Below, one piece after another: positions 31,927 to 41,311 of a stretch of DNA of 64,000 nucleotides. Position numbers and translations under genes: made by a program. Below the pieces are notes generated by a model. It saw nothing but the letters and a program-made list of their open reading frames with translations. It searched no databases and was not told the origin of the DNA. Every line of letters starts with the position of its first letter. The first letter of the stretch is position 1. The stretch lies in the NCBI GenBank assembly GCA_903837495.1, contig CAILUT010000043.1, positions 1 to 64,000 on the forward strand, in the 5' to 3' direction. This stretch comes from an uncultured Flavobacteriales bacterium. Lineage in GTDB: Bacteria > Bacteroidota > Bacteroidia > CAIKAF01.

Positions 31927-33072
31927 ATGCCTAAACGCAGTAAAGAAATGACGGTAAGGGGCGGAATTCGACGGCCTTTTCTACAGTTTGTATTAAAAGA
32001 GCGTGAATTTTTACTCATTCTTTTGGTCGGATTTACCTTGTCGGGACTTTTTTACGACGTGCACTCCATTGCCATGTGGTTGGGATTTATGTTTGCGGGG
32101 TATGCTGCCGTGGCGAACGATAGCATTCAAACCCTTGGCACTTTTATTGTGAGCAACAGCCGTGTTGCCTGGTGGAAATTGTGGATTTTTGTGTCCCTTA
32201 TTTTGGTGGTTGTTTTGGTAACCGGGTGGTTTATTTTTGATGGTGACGTAACATGGCAAAAATTGTACAGCCCCCAGGATTATCCTGATTTGCCTCAGCA
32301 CAGCCAATACCCACAGCCTTCATCGTTTTCATTTATTCAATTAGCGGCTCCATTGGTCTTGCTCATTTTGACCCGAATGCGCATGCCCGTATCCACTACT
32401 TTTCTTCTTTTAAGCTGTTTTTCCAGCAATTCGAAAGGAATAACCGATGTTTTGGGAAGCAGCTTATCGGGTTATGCCATTGCTTTCATTTTATCCCTAT
32501 TAATATGGTTAGGTGGCTATAATATTATCCGAAAATTTTTCAAACAACGTAAATCGGCTTCATTTTGGATTCCCTTGCAATGGGGTATTAGTGGGGTGTT
32601 ATGGGGTGTATGGCTGATGCAAGATGCCGCAAACATTGCTGTTTACTTGCCGCGGCAAATTGATGCACTTGAACTAACAGCTGTTGTGGGCTTGTTGGTT
32701 TTAGGCTTGGCCATTTTAATGTATCAACGGGGCGATAAAATTCAAGATATTGTGAACGAAAAAAGTAGGATTGAGGACATTCGGGCTGCTACCTTAATTG
32801 ACTTTTCGTATGCGGGAATGCTTATTTACAAGATGTTTGCCAGTCCAGTACCCTTGAGTACAACTTGGGTGTTTTTGGGAATCATTGGTGGTCGGGAAAT
32901 TGCCATATCGATTATGCGCAAAAAAGCAGGAATAGCCCACAAACGAAAGGCTGTTTTGATGATTTTGAAAGACATTTCGTATGCGGTTTTTGGCTTACTG
33001 GTATCTTTGGCTTTGGCTGTGGCAGTGAATAACTCGCTGCTGCGAGAGGTTCAAGGCATGCTCTCATTTTAA
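31927..33072 (+). CDS. Polytopic membrane protein, divergent PiT (inorganic phosphate transporter)-like
   Basis: Duplicated PiT-like signatures: 'AVANDSIQTLGTFI...MPVSTTFLLLS' and 'QDAANIAVYLPRQ...VPLSTTWVFLGIIGG'. Confidence 0.65.
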   Translation: MPKRSKEMTVRGGIRRPFLQFVLKEREFLLILLVGFTLSGLFYDVHSIAMWLGFMFAGYAAVANDSIQTLGTFIVSNSRVAWWKLWIFVSLILVVVLVTGWFIFDGDVTWQKLYSPQDYPDLPQHSQYPQPSSFSFIQLAAPLVLLILTRMRMPVSTTFLLLSCFSSNSKGITDVLGSSLSGYAIAFILSLLIWLGGYNIIRKFFKQRKSASFWIPLQWGISGVLWGVWLMQDAANIAVYLPRQIDALELTAVVGLLVLGLAILMYQRGDKIQDIVNEKSRIEDIRAATLIDFSYAGMLIYKMFASPVPLSTTWVFLGIIGGREIAISIMRKKAGIAHKRKAVLMILKDISYAVFGLLVSLALAVAVNNSLLREVQGMLSF

Positions 33073-33163
33073 CGAAGATTGCCTTTGTTTTGCTTTCAGG
33101 GCTCTTTGAATCCTGGCCTAAAAGGTCTCAAAATTCAGAAAATAATCTACCTTTATGCCCCTT

Positions 33164-33245
33164 GCCCGGGTGGTGAAATTGGCAGACACGCACGCTTGAG
33201 GGGCGTGTGTCGCAAGACGTGCAGGTTCAAGTCCTGTCCCGGGCA
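33164..33245 (+). tRNA. tRNA-Leu (anticodon GAG)
   Basis: GCCCGGG acceptor / CCCGGGC; anticodon arm CACGC-TTGAGGG-GCGTG; long variable arm; T arm GCAGG-TTCAAGT-CCTGT. Confidence 0.95.
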
Positions 33246-33347
33246 CTCCTACTTTGTTTGTTGAATTTTGCGGTTCGCCTCTTTTCAAATGGAAAGAAAG
33301 CGCAAACAAGCTGCCTGCCTTTGGGTTTGGGCCGCGGGTAGCTTAGT

Positions 33348-33386
33348 CAGGAATGCACGAATGGTATGTTTTTGAGGTTAGATTGG
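33348..33386 (+). repeat. 39-nt direct repeat, copy 1
   Basis: CAGGAATGCACGAATGGTATGTTTTTGAGGTTAGATTGG. Confidence 0.9.
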
Positions 33387-33434
33387 AGTGGTATTCATAA
33401 TCGGTGGTTATTAGAAATGCGTTATGAGGGTAGC

Positions 33435-33473
33435 CACGAATGCACGAATGGTCTGTTTTTGGGGTTAGATTGG
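33435..33473 (+). repeat. 39-nt direct repeat, copy 2
   Basis: CACGAATGCACGAATGGTCTGTTTTTGGGGTTAGATTGG. Confidence 0.9.
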
Positions 33474-33558
33474 CGTAAGGAAGGTGAGCCGCGGGGAGCT
33501 TAGGAGAATGGCACCAAAGAACTACCAACTACCCACTAATAACTACCCACTAAAAAGT

Positions 33559-33597
33559 CACGAATGCACGAATGCTATGTTTTTGAGGTTAGATTGG
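33559..33597 (+). repeat. 39-nt direct repeat, copy 3
   Basis: CACGAATGCACGAATGCTATGTTTTTGAGGTTAGATTGG. Confidence 0.9.
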
Positions 33598-33643
33598 TGC
33601 AAGGAAGGTAAGCTTTGGAATTGAGTTCCATTTTAAATGCAAG

Positions 33644-33785
33644 GCGCCCGCGGTGGGGATGGACAGGGGTAGCCCGTAAAGCCTGAGCGGCGGGCTGCGC
33701 CAGGCGTAGGGGGCGACCTTGGGAGCCACCCGAAGCCGGCTGCAGGCCCCTGCTCAGGCTGCGGACTACCCCAGGACAGCCCCTT
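33644..33785 (-). repeat. Structured dispersed element, copy E (divergent; downstream of bshC)
   Basis: Minus strand: GGGGTAGTCCGCAGCCTGAGC...GGTGGCTCCCAAGGTCGCC...GCTCAGGCTTTACGGGCTACCCC; same loop core, GTAG/CTAC arms and self-complementary stems. Confidence 0.75.
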
Positions 33786-33881
33786 AACCGCCCTAAAAAA
33801 CAACACAATGCGTAAAGCTTTAAGGGATTTTTGCTAGCCCTAATCCCCCTAAACAGGTTGAAGTTTATCGGTAAATTGAGC

Positions 33882-35483
33882 TTAAAAACTCAAGACAACT
33901 ACCTGATTTTGAAGGGGATTTGAATGAGCCAGCAGTTGCTGAAAACTCTTATTAACCTCAGGACCAAGAAGCCAAGGATGTTGAATTCGCTCCTGAAAAA
34001 CCCCATTGGGTTGAATCCAATCAAACAGATGTTCCAGCCTTAAAACGGCCTTTAATTCTTGCTGCTTTACTGCCTTCAGCCTTTTGGCATTCAGCGATTT
34101 CAATTCCTTTTTGAGCTCAGCATACCTGGCTAAAACCGCTTTTTGCAAAGAGGCGTCCTGCAGAGCGAAGGCCTTTGCCCATTTCATGGATTCCGTGTCC
34201 AACACTTCGTTCCATGGCTGTTCGGGAAAATTGTCTAAATGTGTATGAACCCATTGAGCCATGCCCTTTTCTTTGTTTCCGATCAGCTCCTGAATTTCGA
34301 CCTTGGTTTGGTTTAAAAACCTCAACTCTTTTTGCCCTAAAAACAAGAAGGATTCGCGGGGAATCAAAAGGGGAAAGGGGCGATTTAAGTCCCGAAACAT
34401 TCCTGAAAATTGCATCCAATATCGAAGTTCTGCTGCACCGCCCAGATAGGCTATGTTTGGCAAAATGAACTCTTGATATAAAGAACGGCCCGTTACATTG
34501 GTTGAAAAGAGATGGGGTTCCGTGCGCATCTGGGCCTGCAGTTCAGTCAAAGTCCAGGTTGCCCTAGTTTGGTGAGCAACAAAGTTCTGTCCCAGTGGTT
34601 CTATCCGCTCACGCCCAACACTTGAATGAAAGAAGAACAAATTTGGCATGGGTTTTACCTGTGGTTCAAACCCTGCCTGTTCCTGTTCATGGGTGCTTGC
34701 CAAGAATCCATCGTGCCAGCGGGTATGTGCCAAGCATGTAGAGAGGTTTGCCCAGGCAGCTCTTTTTAAATGGGGATCTTGTTGGTCCAAGCAAATCAGG
34801 CCTGTTCCCTTGGTCCATGTGGCAATCAAGCGCCGAAATGCCAAGCCCAAAGGAAGGCCTGGCTCGTAGGCCATTTTCATTTCGTAAAAAGCGTCTTCCC
34901 ATGCCTTTCCATGGGGCATGGCTAAGCGCAGCTGTGTCCAAAAATCAGGCATTTCGGGGCATAGGTACTCACCCACAGGGCCATGATTGTTTTCAACAGG
35001 CAAAGACCAATGCCTGTTCTGCCAAAAAAAGCTTTTTATTTCTTCTAAATCATGGTCGTCTGAGTTCAGCCAAAATATGGGTACCACCCGAATATTGGAA
35101 TTTTGTTGATTTAGTTGCCTTGCTAAAGCGACCACCGAGGCAATTTTATGCAACAAAAAAAGGGGGCCGCCTGCAAAGCCCAGTTGATGTCCGGTTGTTA
35201 CAGTTAAGGTCTCGGGGCTTGCCAAATGCTTTAAACTATCTTCCACGGAAGCGTCAAGAATGTTGGCGGCCTTGTATTGATTGAGTAAAGCATCGACCAA
35301 CACTTTTCGACGGTCTTCTGGAAAGCCGTTCAGCCGTTCTTGTCCAAAGGCTGTAAAATGGACATCATCTGGATATGCATTTATCCAATTCAAATTGGGC
35401 AATTCCTTTTGGATATACCGATGAAACAAACTGCTTCCAATACCAGCCTGCCGAAAAGTTAAATTCTGTAGGTGGTTGAACAT
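33882..35483 (-). CDS. bshC: Bacillithiol biosynthesis cysteine-adding enzyme BshC
   Basis: TVTTGHQLGFAGGPLFLLHKIASVVALARQLN...VVPIFWLNSDDHDLEEI; coiled C-terminal region. Confidence 0.93.
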   Translation of the reverse strand: MFNHLQNLTFRQAGIGSSLFHRYIQKELPNLNWINAYPDDVHFTAFGQERLNGFPEDRRKVLVDALLNQYKAANILDASVEDSLKHLASPETLTVTTGHQLGFAGGPLFLLHKIASVVALARQLNQQNSNIRVVPIFWLNSDDHDLEEIKSFFWQNRHWSLPVENNHGPVGEYLCPEMPDFWTQLRLAMPHGKAWEDAFYEMKMAYEPGLPLGLAFRRLIATWTKGTGLICLDQQDPHLKRAAWANLSTCLAHTRWHDGFLASTHEQEQAGFEPQVKPMPNLFFFHSSVGRERIEPLGQNFVAHQTRATWTLTELQAQMRTEPHLFSTNVTGRSLYQEFILPNIAYLGGAAELRYWMQFSGMFRDLNRPFPLLIPRESFLFLGQKELRFLNQTKVEIQELIGNKEKGMAQWVHTHLDNFPEQPWNEVLDTESMKWAKAFALQDASLQKAVLARYAELKKELKSLNAKRLKAVKQQELKAVLRLEHLFDWIQPNGVFQERIQHPWLLGPEVNKSFQQLLAHSNPLQNQVVVLSF

Positions 35484-35487
35484 GAAT

Positions 35488-35495
35488 CAAAGGTA
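35488..35495 (-). promoter_or_regulatory. -7 box (TACCTTTG) upstream of bshC
   Basis: TACCTTTG-N4-ATG. Confidence 0.55.
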
Positions 35496-35498
35496 GGT

Positions 35499-36824
35499 TC
35501 AAGAACAGGAATCGTCAAGGACTAAAGTAGCGAAAAGGTCGAAATCTTCTGAATCAACAATTCGAACCTGAGCAAAATCCCCTAGGCGTAAATATCCATC
35601 TGTTGCTGGTATCAAGACTTCGCAATCGACTTCAGGGCTATCGGCTTCGGTGCGACCAATGTAATAATCGCCTTCTTTTTTATCAATGAGCACCTTCAAA
35701 ACGCTGCCTATTTTTTTTGATTGAATCTGGGCTGAAATATCTTGCTGAATTTGCATCAATTTAGCTGCACGTTCTTCTTTCACCTTAGCGGGCACATCAT
35801 CGATGAGCGAAAACGCATGGGTATTTTCTTCATGGGAATAGGTAAAAACGCCCAATCTGTCGAATTGCTGTTTTTGGACAAAGGAACAGAGTTCCTCAAA
35901 ATCGGCCTCGGTTTCGCCGGGATATCCAACAATCATGGTTGTTCGAATGGCAATTCCGGGTATTTTTTCTCTCAAAAGCGATAAAAGCTGTTCGGTTTTT
36001 TCGCGGGTAGTTCCACGCCGCATCGATTTCAACATAGCATCGGAGGCATGTTGAAGGGGAATATCCAAATAAGAGCAAATGTTGGGGTGTGCATGAATAG
36101 CATCGATCACATCGACAGGGAATCCGGCGGGGAAGGCATAATGCAGCCGCACCCATTCAATTCCATCTACATCGGCTAAGCGCATCATCAATTCGGCCAA
36201 ATTGCGTTTGCCATAGATATCCAAACCGTAGTAGGTTGAATCTTGGGCAATAAGCAGCAGTTCGCGGACACCCTTTGCGGCCAAAGTCTGGGCCTGAGCC
36301 ACCAATTCTTCCATGGGAGTTGAACGGTGATTTCCACGCATTAAAGGAATGGCACAAAAAGAACAGGGGCGGTCACAGCCCTCTGAAATTTTAAGGTACG
36401 CATAATGGATTGGGGTGGTAAGCAAACGCTCTCCCACCAATTCATGTTGGTAGTTTGCCTTTAGGGTTTTCAAGAGTCTAGGCAATTCACGGGTACCAAA
36501 CCAAGCGTCCACTTCTGGAATTTCAGCTGCCAAATCACCCGAATACCGTTCAGAGAGGCAACCTGTTACATATACTTTGTCCACCAATTTATCTTCTTTG
36601 GCCTGACAATAATGTAAAATAGTTTGGATGGATTCTTCTTTGGCTTTATCAATAAAACCACAGGTATTGATAACCACGACCTCTGAAGCGGCATTTGATT
36701 CGTGAGTGGTTTCAATTCCATTGGCTTTTAATTGCCCCATCAACACCTCAGAGTCAAAAATATTTTTTGAGCAGCCGAGGGTTACGACGTTTACTTTGGT
36801 TGGCTTTCGGGTTTTGGCTTTCAC
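35499..36824 (-). CDS. rimO: Ribosomal protein uS12 methylthiotransferase RimO
   Basis: VNVVTLGCSKNIFDSEVLMGQL; radical SAM KISEGCDRPCSFCAIPLMRGNHRS; TRAM-like C-terminus. Confidence 0.95.
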   Translation of the reverse strand: MKAKTRKPTKVNVVTLGCSKNIFDSEVLMGQLKANGIETTHESNAASEVVVINTCGFIDKAKEESIQTILHYCQAKEDKLVDKVYVTGCLSERYSGDLAAEIPEVDAWFGTRELPRLLKTLKANYQHELVGERLLTTPIHYAYLKISEGCDRPCSFCAIPLMRGNHRSTPMEELVAQAQTLAAKGVRELLLIAQDSTYYGLDIYGKRNLAELMMRLADVDGIEWVRLHYAFPAGFPVDVIDAIHAHPNICSYLDIPLQHASDAMLKSMRRGTTREKTEQLLSLLREKIPGIAIRTTMIVGYPGETEADFEELCSFVQKQQFDRLGVFTYSHEENTHAFSLIDDVPAKVKEERAAKLMQIQQDISAQIQSKKIGSVLKVLIDKKEGDYYIGRTEADSPEVDCEVLIPATDGYLRLGDFAQVRIVDSEDFDLFATLVLDDSCS

Positions 36825-37783
36825 ACTCCTTTCTTTTCGTGGAATAAGGCTTCGACAAAGGCGGTCTTGTCAAACAACTGTAGATCTTCCATGCCCTCAC
36901 CTACCCCTATAAATTTAACGGGTATGTTCATTTGGTCCGAGATTCCAATCACCACTCCGCCTTTGGCGGTACCGTCTAATTTGGTAATGGCTAAAGCGGT
37001 AATTTGAGTTACCTCTGAAAATTCCTTGGCCTGAAAAAAAGCATTTTGCCCTGTTGACCCATCTAAAACCAACAAGACCTCATGGGGGGCATCTTTAACC
37101 ACTTTCGACATGACCGCTTTCACCTTGGCCAGTTCGTTCATGAGGTTCTTTTTGTTGTGAAGGCGCCCTGCGGTATCAATAATGACCACATCAGAGTTCC
37201 TAGCCAGAGCGGCATTTAGGGTATCAAAAGCGACCGAAGCGGGGTCAGCATTCATTCCTTTATCAATGACTTCTACCCCGGTACGTTGCCCCCAAATTTT
37301 CAATTGCTCAACGGCCGCAGCTCGAAAGGTATCGGCTGCGCCCAACAAGACCTGTTTTCCTTGCTGTTTGAATTGCCAAGCCATTTTTCCTATGCTGGTG
37401 GTCTTCCCTACTCCATTCACACCCACCACCATAATCACGTAAGGCTTGCATTCATTTGGAAGGTCCATTTTGTTTTGCAAGACCTCGTTGTCTCGCATCA
37501 AACCCGTTATTTCTTCCTTTAAGATGCTTTGAAGTTCCTCTGAATCTACATATTTATCTTTCGCCACTCGTTTTTCAATGGCATCAATAATCTTGGTGGT
37601 TGTGGCCACCCCCACGTCCGAAGAAATTAACGTTTCCTCTAGGGCATCCAAAACTTCATCGTCCACTTTTGATTTTCCCAAAAGCCCCCGTTTGAGTTTG
37701 CCCAGGAATCCTTCGCGTGTTTTTTCTAGCCCCTGATGCAGAGTCTCCGTTTTCTTTTTGCCAAAAAAATCAAATATGCCCAT
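36821..37783 (-). CDS. ftsY: Signal recognition particle receptor FtsY
   Basis: VIMVVGVNGVGKTTSIGKMAWQFK; AADTFRAAAVEQL; IIDTAGRLHNKKNLMNEL; ITKLDGTAKGG. Confidence 0.96.
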   Translation of the reverse strand: MGIFDFFGKKKTETLHQGLEKTREGFLGKLKRGLLGKSKVDDEVLDALEETLISSDVGVATTTKIIDAIEKRVAKDKYVDSEELQSILKEEITGLMRDNEVLQNKMDLPNECKPYVIMVVGVNGVGKTTSIGKMAWQFKQQGKQVLLGAADTFRAAAVEQLKIWGQRTGVEVIDKGMNADPASVAFDTLNAALARNSDVVIIDTAGRLHNKKNLMNELAKVKAVMSKVVKDAPHEVLLVLDGSTGQNAFFQAKEFSEVTQITALAITKLDGTAKGGVVIGISDQMNIPVKFIGVGEGMEDLQLFDKTAFVEALFHEKKGV

Positions 37784-37787
37784 AAAA

Positions 37788-37817
37788 CAAAAAAGCTCCC
37801 TTAAAGAAGCTTTTGAA
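37788..37817 (-). terminator. Intrinsic terminator between DUF4295 gene and ftsY
   Basis: Minus strand AAAAGCTTC-TTTAAG-GGAGCTTTTTTG hairpin with U-tract. Confidence 0.65.
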
Positions 37818-37837
37818 AAAAGATGAATTTAAGCAAA

Positions 37838-37996
37838 TTAATTGCTTTTCAGAAAATCGTTGATGTTGTCTTTGTGGATGATCTCCTCTTTAAACTGATA
37901 ACCTTGACCTCCACGGGTGCTTTTTACCATTTTAATCACTTTGGTAAAGTCTTTTCCTTTACCTGTTTGAAGTGTTGCTACTGTTTTCTTTGCCAT
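37838..37996 (-). CDS. DUF4295 family small protein
   Basis: MAKKTVATLQTGKGKDFTKVIKMVKSTRGGQGYQFKEEIIHKDNINDFLKSN (52 aa), below the ORF-track cut-off; located next to rpmG. Confidence 0.9.
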   Translation of the reverse strand: MAKKTVATLQTGKGKDFTKVIKMVKSTRGGQGYQFKEEIIHKDNINDFLKSN

Positions 37997-38008
37997 GGGA
38001 AGTAAGAA

Positions 38009-38191
38009 TTACTTAATTTCTTTGTGAACAGTTACCTTGCGAAGGATGGAATTGAATTTCTTCATTTCCAACCGGTCAGGGGTGTTTTTCTTGTTTTTGG
38101 TCGTAATGTAACGCGAAGTACCGGGTTGACCACTTGTTTTGTGCTCGGTGCATTCTAAAATTACTTGAACTCGATTGCCTTTCTTTGCCAT
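38009..38191 (-). CDS. rpmG: 50S ribosomal protein bL33
   Basis: [60 protein letters not shown]. Confidence 0.96.
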   Translation of the reverse strand: MAKKGNRVQVILECTEHKTSGQPGTSRYITTKNKKNTPDRLEMKKFNSILRKVTVHKEIK

Positions 38192-38262
38192 TTCAATGCA
38201 GTTTTCTACTAATGGAGTGCGAAGTTAGAAAAAAATCCGTTTGATTCAAGTGATTTGAGGAA

Positions 38263-39582
38263 TTATTTTGATTTTCTGATGAACGAAGCCGAAAGAGCTC
38301 CGGTAAGCCCCTTAATGCTGGCGAAGTTCAGTGGAAATTCCAAAAAGACATGCAAAAAACTCAATAAGAAAAGGGCCTTCAGCCCCGTTTTGTAGCTAAA
38401 AGCGTAGAGCATCAAAGAAGCAATCCAAATCAAACCTATAGCAAGCAGTGTGGGCTTGGGCATTTTATGCCATTGTATTAAGGAAGTTTTGCTGAACCAA
38501 TTCAGATAATGATAGGTATAGGCAAAGGCAATAAAACGCATCAGACCTACCCCCAAGGTTGACCTAAAAACAGCCACATCTGCCGATGCTTGATCTCCTC
38601 CCTTTAGGGCTCCAAACCAGCGTAAAACCTGTCTGTTCACTTCAAAAAAAGAACTGCGGTAGCTTTCTTCGATGTAGGATGAAATTTCACCCATGTGGAT
38701 GGAAGGAAACCAAATAAAAGGCAAAAGTCCACAAAGAAGGAGTAGGATTACAGATAACCAACCGGGTTTGCTTTTCGATTTTATAGCTCCAAAGGCCATG
38801 AACAATCCGGTAAATAAAAAAACGTGCACCAAAGTGGGTAAAAAAACAGCGACGAATAAAGCGAATTGGGTCAGACTGCCCTCGAACGAAATTTCGGGTG
38901 ATTTTCCATAGGGAATTACAAAACCGCTCGCATTGGCGACAGAACAGCCTTTTGGAGGGGTCAAAGCAAAGCCCGACTTTACAAGGGTGTATTCAACCGG
39001 ATTTAACCCATCGAATCCCCGGCGGAATAAAACCCCAAATTCAGGTTCTACATTTCCATTTTCGCGCTGCACCTGCATACCCCTGACCAGAATGTATGGA
39101 TTCTCCTTCCATTCCATCGTTCTTGCCACCTCTTTGCCCTCAATCCGAACTACCGTTGCAGGGCGCTCGATTTGAAAAACAAGCAAAAAAATGCCTATTA
39201 AACCTGCGGCAACAGCACGTTGCACAGGCGATTTGATAAACACCAAAAGACCTGCAAGCAGAAGACTTCCCAGAATGATGTTGGCGCCCCAACCTCCTAA
39301 ACTAAGGCCATGAAAATTTGGCAACCACTCGGCACCAAAGGCACTCCAAACCAAAAGGATTCCTAAAACCACGATGCTGGGCAGGAACAATTTGGCTGCT
39401 TTTTGATCTGGCAGAAAATAATCTCGTTTGTGCAACCAGCCGATTTCGGTCAGGTAGTGCAAAGGACCTAGAACGGCGTAGGAGAACAAAAACAGCTCGA
39501 AGGGAAGCAGAAAGGCCAATCCCAGGCTTAAAATCATGAGGCCTATATTCAGCCAGTCTATGGTTTTGTTGCTCATTGCCAT
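38263..39582 (-). CDS. Conserved polytopic membrane protein of unknown function
   Basis: About 440 aa, many TM helices (LPFELFLFSYAVLGPLHYLTEIGWLHKRDYF...). ATG 39582 downstream of a TACCTTTG box; the track ORF starts at 39594 with TTG. Confidence 0.75.
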   Translation of the reverse strand: MAMSNKTIDWLNIGLMILSLGLAFLLPFELFLFSYAVLGPLHYLTEIGWLHKRDYFLPDQKAAKLFLPSIVVLGILLVWSAFGAEWLPNFHGLSLGGWGANIILGSLLLAGLLVFIKSPVQRAVAAGLIGIFLLVFQIERPATVVRIEGKEVARTMEWKENPYILVRGMQVQRENGNVEPEFGVLFRRGFDGLNPVEYTLVKSGFALTPPKGCSVANASGFVIPYGKSPEISFEGSLTQFALFVAVFLPTLVHVFLFTGLFMAFGAIKSKSKPGWLSVILLLLCGLLPFIWFPSIHMGEISSYIEESYRSSFFEVNRQVLRWFGALKGGDQASADVAVFRSTLGVGLMRFIAFAYTYHYLNWFSKTSLIQWHKMPKPTLLAIGLIWIASLMLYAFSYKTGLKALFLLSFLHVFLEFPLNFASIKGLTGALSASFIRKSK

Positions 39583-39586
39583 GGAA

Positions 39587-40576
39587 TCAACCAAAGGTAG
39601 GCAAACCTGGATTGTTGTTTAGAATAGATTCTATCGACAACATGACCTCCGCACTTAATTTCTCGACCATAGGAAGCGCCCCAATGTTTTCGCTCAATTG
39701 TTCTGGTTTGGTTGCTCCCAAAATGACGGTACTCACATTTGGATTTTTCAGGCACCAGGCTATCGATAATTGGGGCAGACTCATTTGCAATTCTTTGGCC
39801 AATTCACCTAATTTTTTAACCTTTTCTATTTTCGCCTCGGCCGATTCTCCTGCAAACATATCTTTTAGCCACTGCATATCAGGCAAATCCGTGCGGGTTC
39901 CACCGGGTGCTCCTTGGTTGTATTTTCCTGTAAGCAATCCGCTGGCCAAAGGCGACCAAATGGTTGTGCCCATTCCAAAACGAGCATACAGGTTCCGGTA
40001 CTCGCGCTCTAGCCTTTCTCGGTGAAACATATTGTACTGAGGTTGCTCCATGGTGGGCGGAACAAGGTGATGCTGCCGAGCGATGGCGTGGGCTTCAACA
40101 ATATCGGCGGCCTCCCATTCGCTGCTACCCCAATACAAAATCTTACCTTGACGAACCAAGGTATCCATGGTGTACACCGTTTCTTCTATGGGCGTATTTT
40201 TATCGGGCCTATGGCAGAAATACAAATCCAAATAATCAACTTGAAGCCGCTTTAAAGCGGCATGGCAGGCCTCGGTTACATGCTTTCTGCTTAAACCGGT
40301 TTGATTGGGGTGGCTGCCGCCCCAATACACCTTAGATGAAACAACAAAGCGGTCTCGGCTCCAACCCGATTGCTTTAAAATTCGGCCCATTACTTCTTCC
40401 GACTTGCCATGGGCGTACACCTCGGCGTTGTCGAAAAAATTGACGCCCATGTCAAAAGCCTGATGCATTAAATTCTTGGCCGTGTCGTCTGATATTTGAT
40501 GGCCAAAAGTTACCCAACTGCCAAACGATAGGGCAGAAACCTGCAAGCCTGATTTTCCTAATCTGCGGTATTCCAT
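39587..40576 (-). CDS. Aldo/keto reductase (K+ channel beta-subunit-like)
   Basis: MEYRRLGKSGLQVSALSFGSW...GVNFFDNAEVYAHGKSEEVMGRILK...DYLDLYFCHRPD. Start at ATG 40576. Confidence 0.92.
   Translation of the reverse strand: MEYRRLGKSGLQVSALSFGSWVTFGHQISDDTAKNLMHQAFDMGVNFFDNAEVYAHGKSEEVMGRILKQSGWSRDRFVVSSKVYWGGSHPNQTGLSRKHVTEACHAALKRLQVDYLDLYFCHRPDKNTPIEETVYTMDTLVRQGKILYWGSSEWEAADIVEAHAIARQHHLVPPTMEQPQYNMFHRERLEREYRNLYARFGMGTTIWSPLASGLLTGKYNQGAPGGTRTDLPDMQWLKDMFAGESAEAKIEKVKKLGELAKELQMSLPQLSIAWCLKNPNVSTVILGATKPEQLSENIGALPMVEKLSAEVMLSIESILNNNPGLPTFG
39592..39599 (-). promoter_or_regulatory. -7 box (TACCTTTG) upstream of membrane protein gene 38263-39582
   Basis: TACCTTTG-N9-ATG. Confidence 0.5.
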
Positions 40577-40697
40577 TCCCAAAAGTAAGAAGGTTTTTAG
40601 GTTTTGGCCTACACCCCAAAACATCATTTTTAAACCAATCCTCGGCATTCCTATACTTCTGAGTTCAGAAATGTATCTTTGAAAAATTTTTTATGCC

Positions 40698-41306
40698 ATG
40701 AAATCCATTCAAACCTACCTGAATATCGCCTTAGGCATTGCCGTTGCCCTTTTGTTTTTTTTGCATTTTAACTCAAAACAAGGGCAGAGTTCTTCGGTTG
40801 GTTCCTCGTTGGCCGACTCCATTTCAAACCCTGGGCAAGGCCTAAAGATTGCTTATGTTTATGGCGACAGCCTTATGGGCAGCTATGGTTTAATGAAAGA
40901 GCTGGAAGAGAAATTCATCCAAGACAATATGGTTCGAGAATCCAAGCTCAAGTCGGCACAATCAAAACTTGAGGGGCAATACCGCAGCTACCAAAACGAA
41001 ATCAGCACCCTAACCACACGGGAACGGAGCAAAAAGGAGGAGCAGCTTCAGTTGGCTCAACAGCAATTGATGGCCGACCAACAGGAGCTCAGCCAAAATG
41101 CAGCCATGCAAGAGGCCGAAATGTACAATCAAATCCAAGACAGCCTTCAGGCTTTCTTTAAGGTTTTTGGAAAGGAGTTGGGGGTTGATTATGTCTTGGC
41201 CACTCAAAAGGGTTCTGGAATTCTGTTCACCAACCCTTCTTTGGACGTTACAGGACCTGCGATTGAGAAATTAAACCAACGGTATCAGGCCGGAAAAGCA
41301 AAGTAA
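40698..41306 (+). CDS. OmpH/Skp family periplasmic chaperone-like protein
   Basis: N-terminal TM/signal; IAYVYGDSLMGSYGLMKELEEKF; coiled coil; GVDYVLATQKGSGILFTNPSLDVT. Confidence 0.88.
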   Translation: MKSIQTYLNIALGIAVALLFFLHFNSKQGQSSSVGSSLADSISNPGQGLKIAYVYGDSLMGSYGLMKELEEKFIQDNMVRESKLKSAQSKLEGQYRSYQNEISTLTTRERSKKEEQLQLAQQQLMADQQELSQNAAMQEAEMYNQIQDSLQAFFKVFGKELGVDYVLATQKGSGILFTNPSLDVTGPAIEKLNQRYQAGKAK

Positions 41307-41311
41307 AGGTT

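Noticed and set aside
33079-33309. ORFs on both strands over tRNA-Leu (e.g. 'PGGEIGRHARLRGVCRKTCRFKSCPGH')
   Set aside because: Translation artefact of a tRNA-Leu gene, not a protein.
33348-33597. CRISPR-like array of 39-nt repeats
   Set aside because: Only three imperfect repeats with unequal spacers (48 and 85 nt) that share sequence; no cas genes nearby.
34748-35284. 178-aa plus-strand ORF
   Set aside because: Antisense of bshC; no domain signature.
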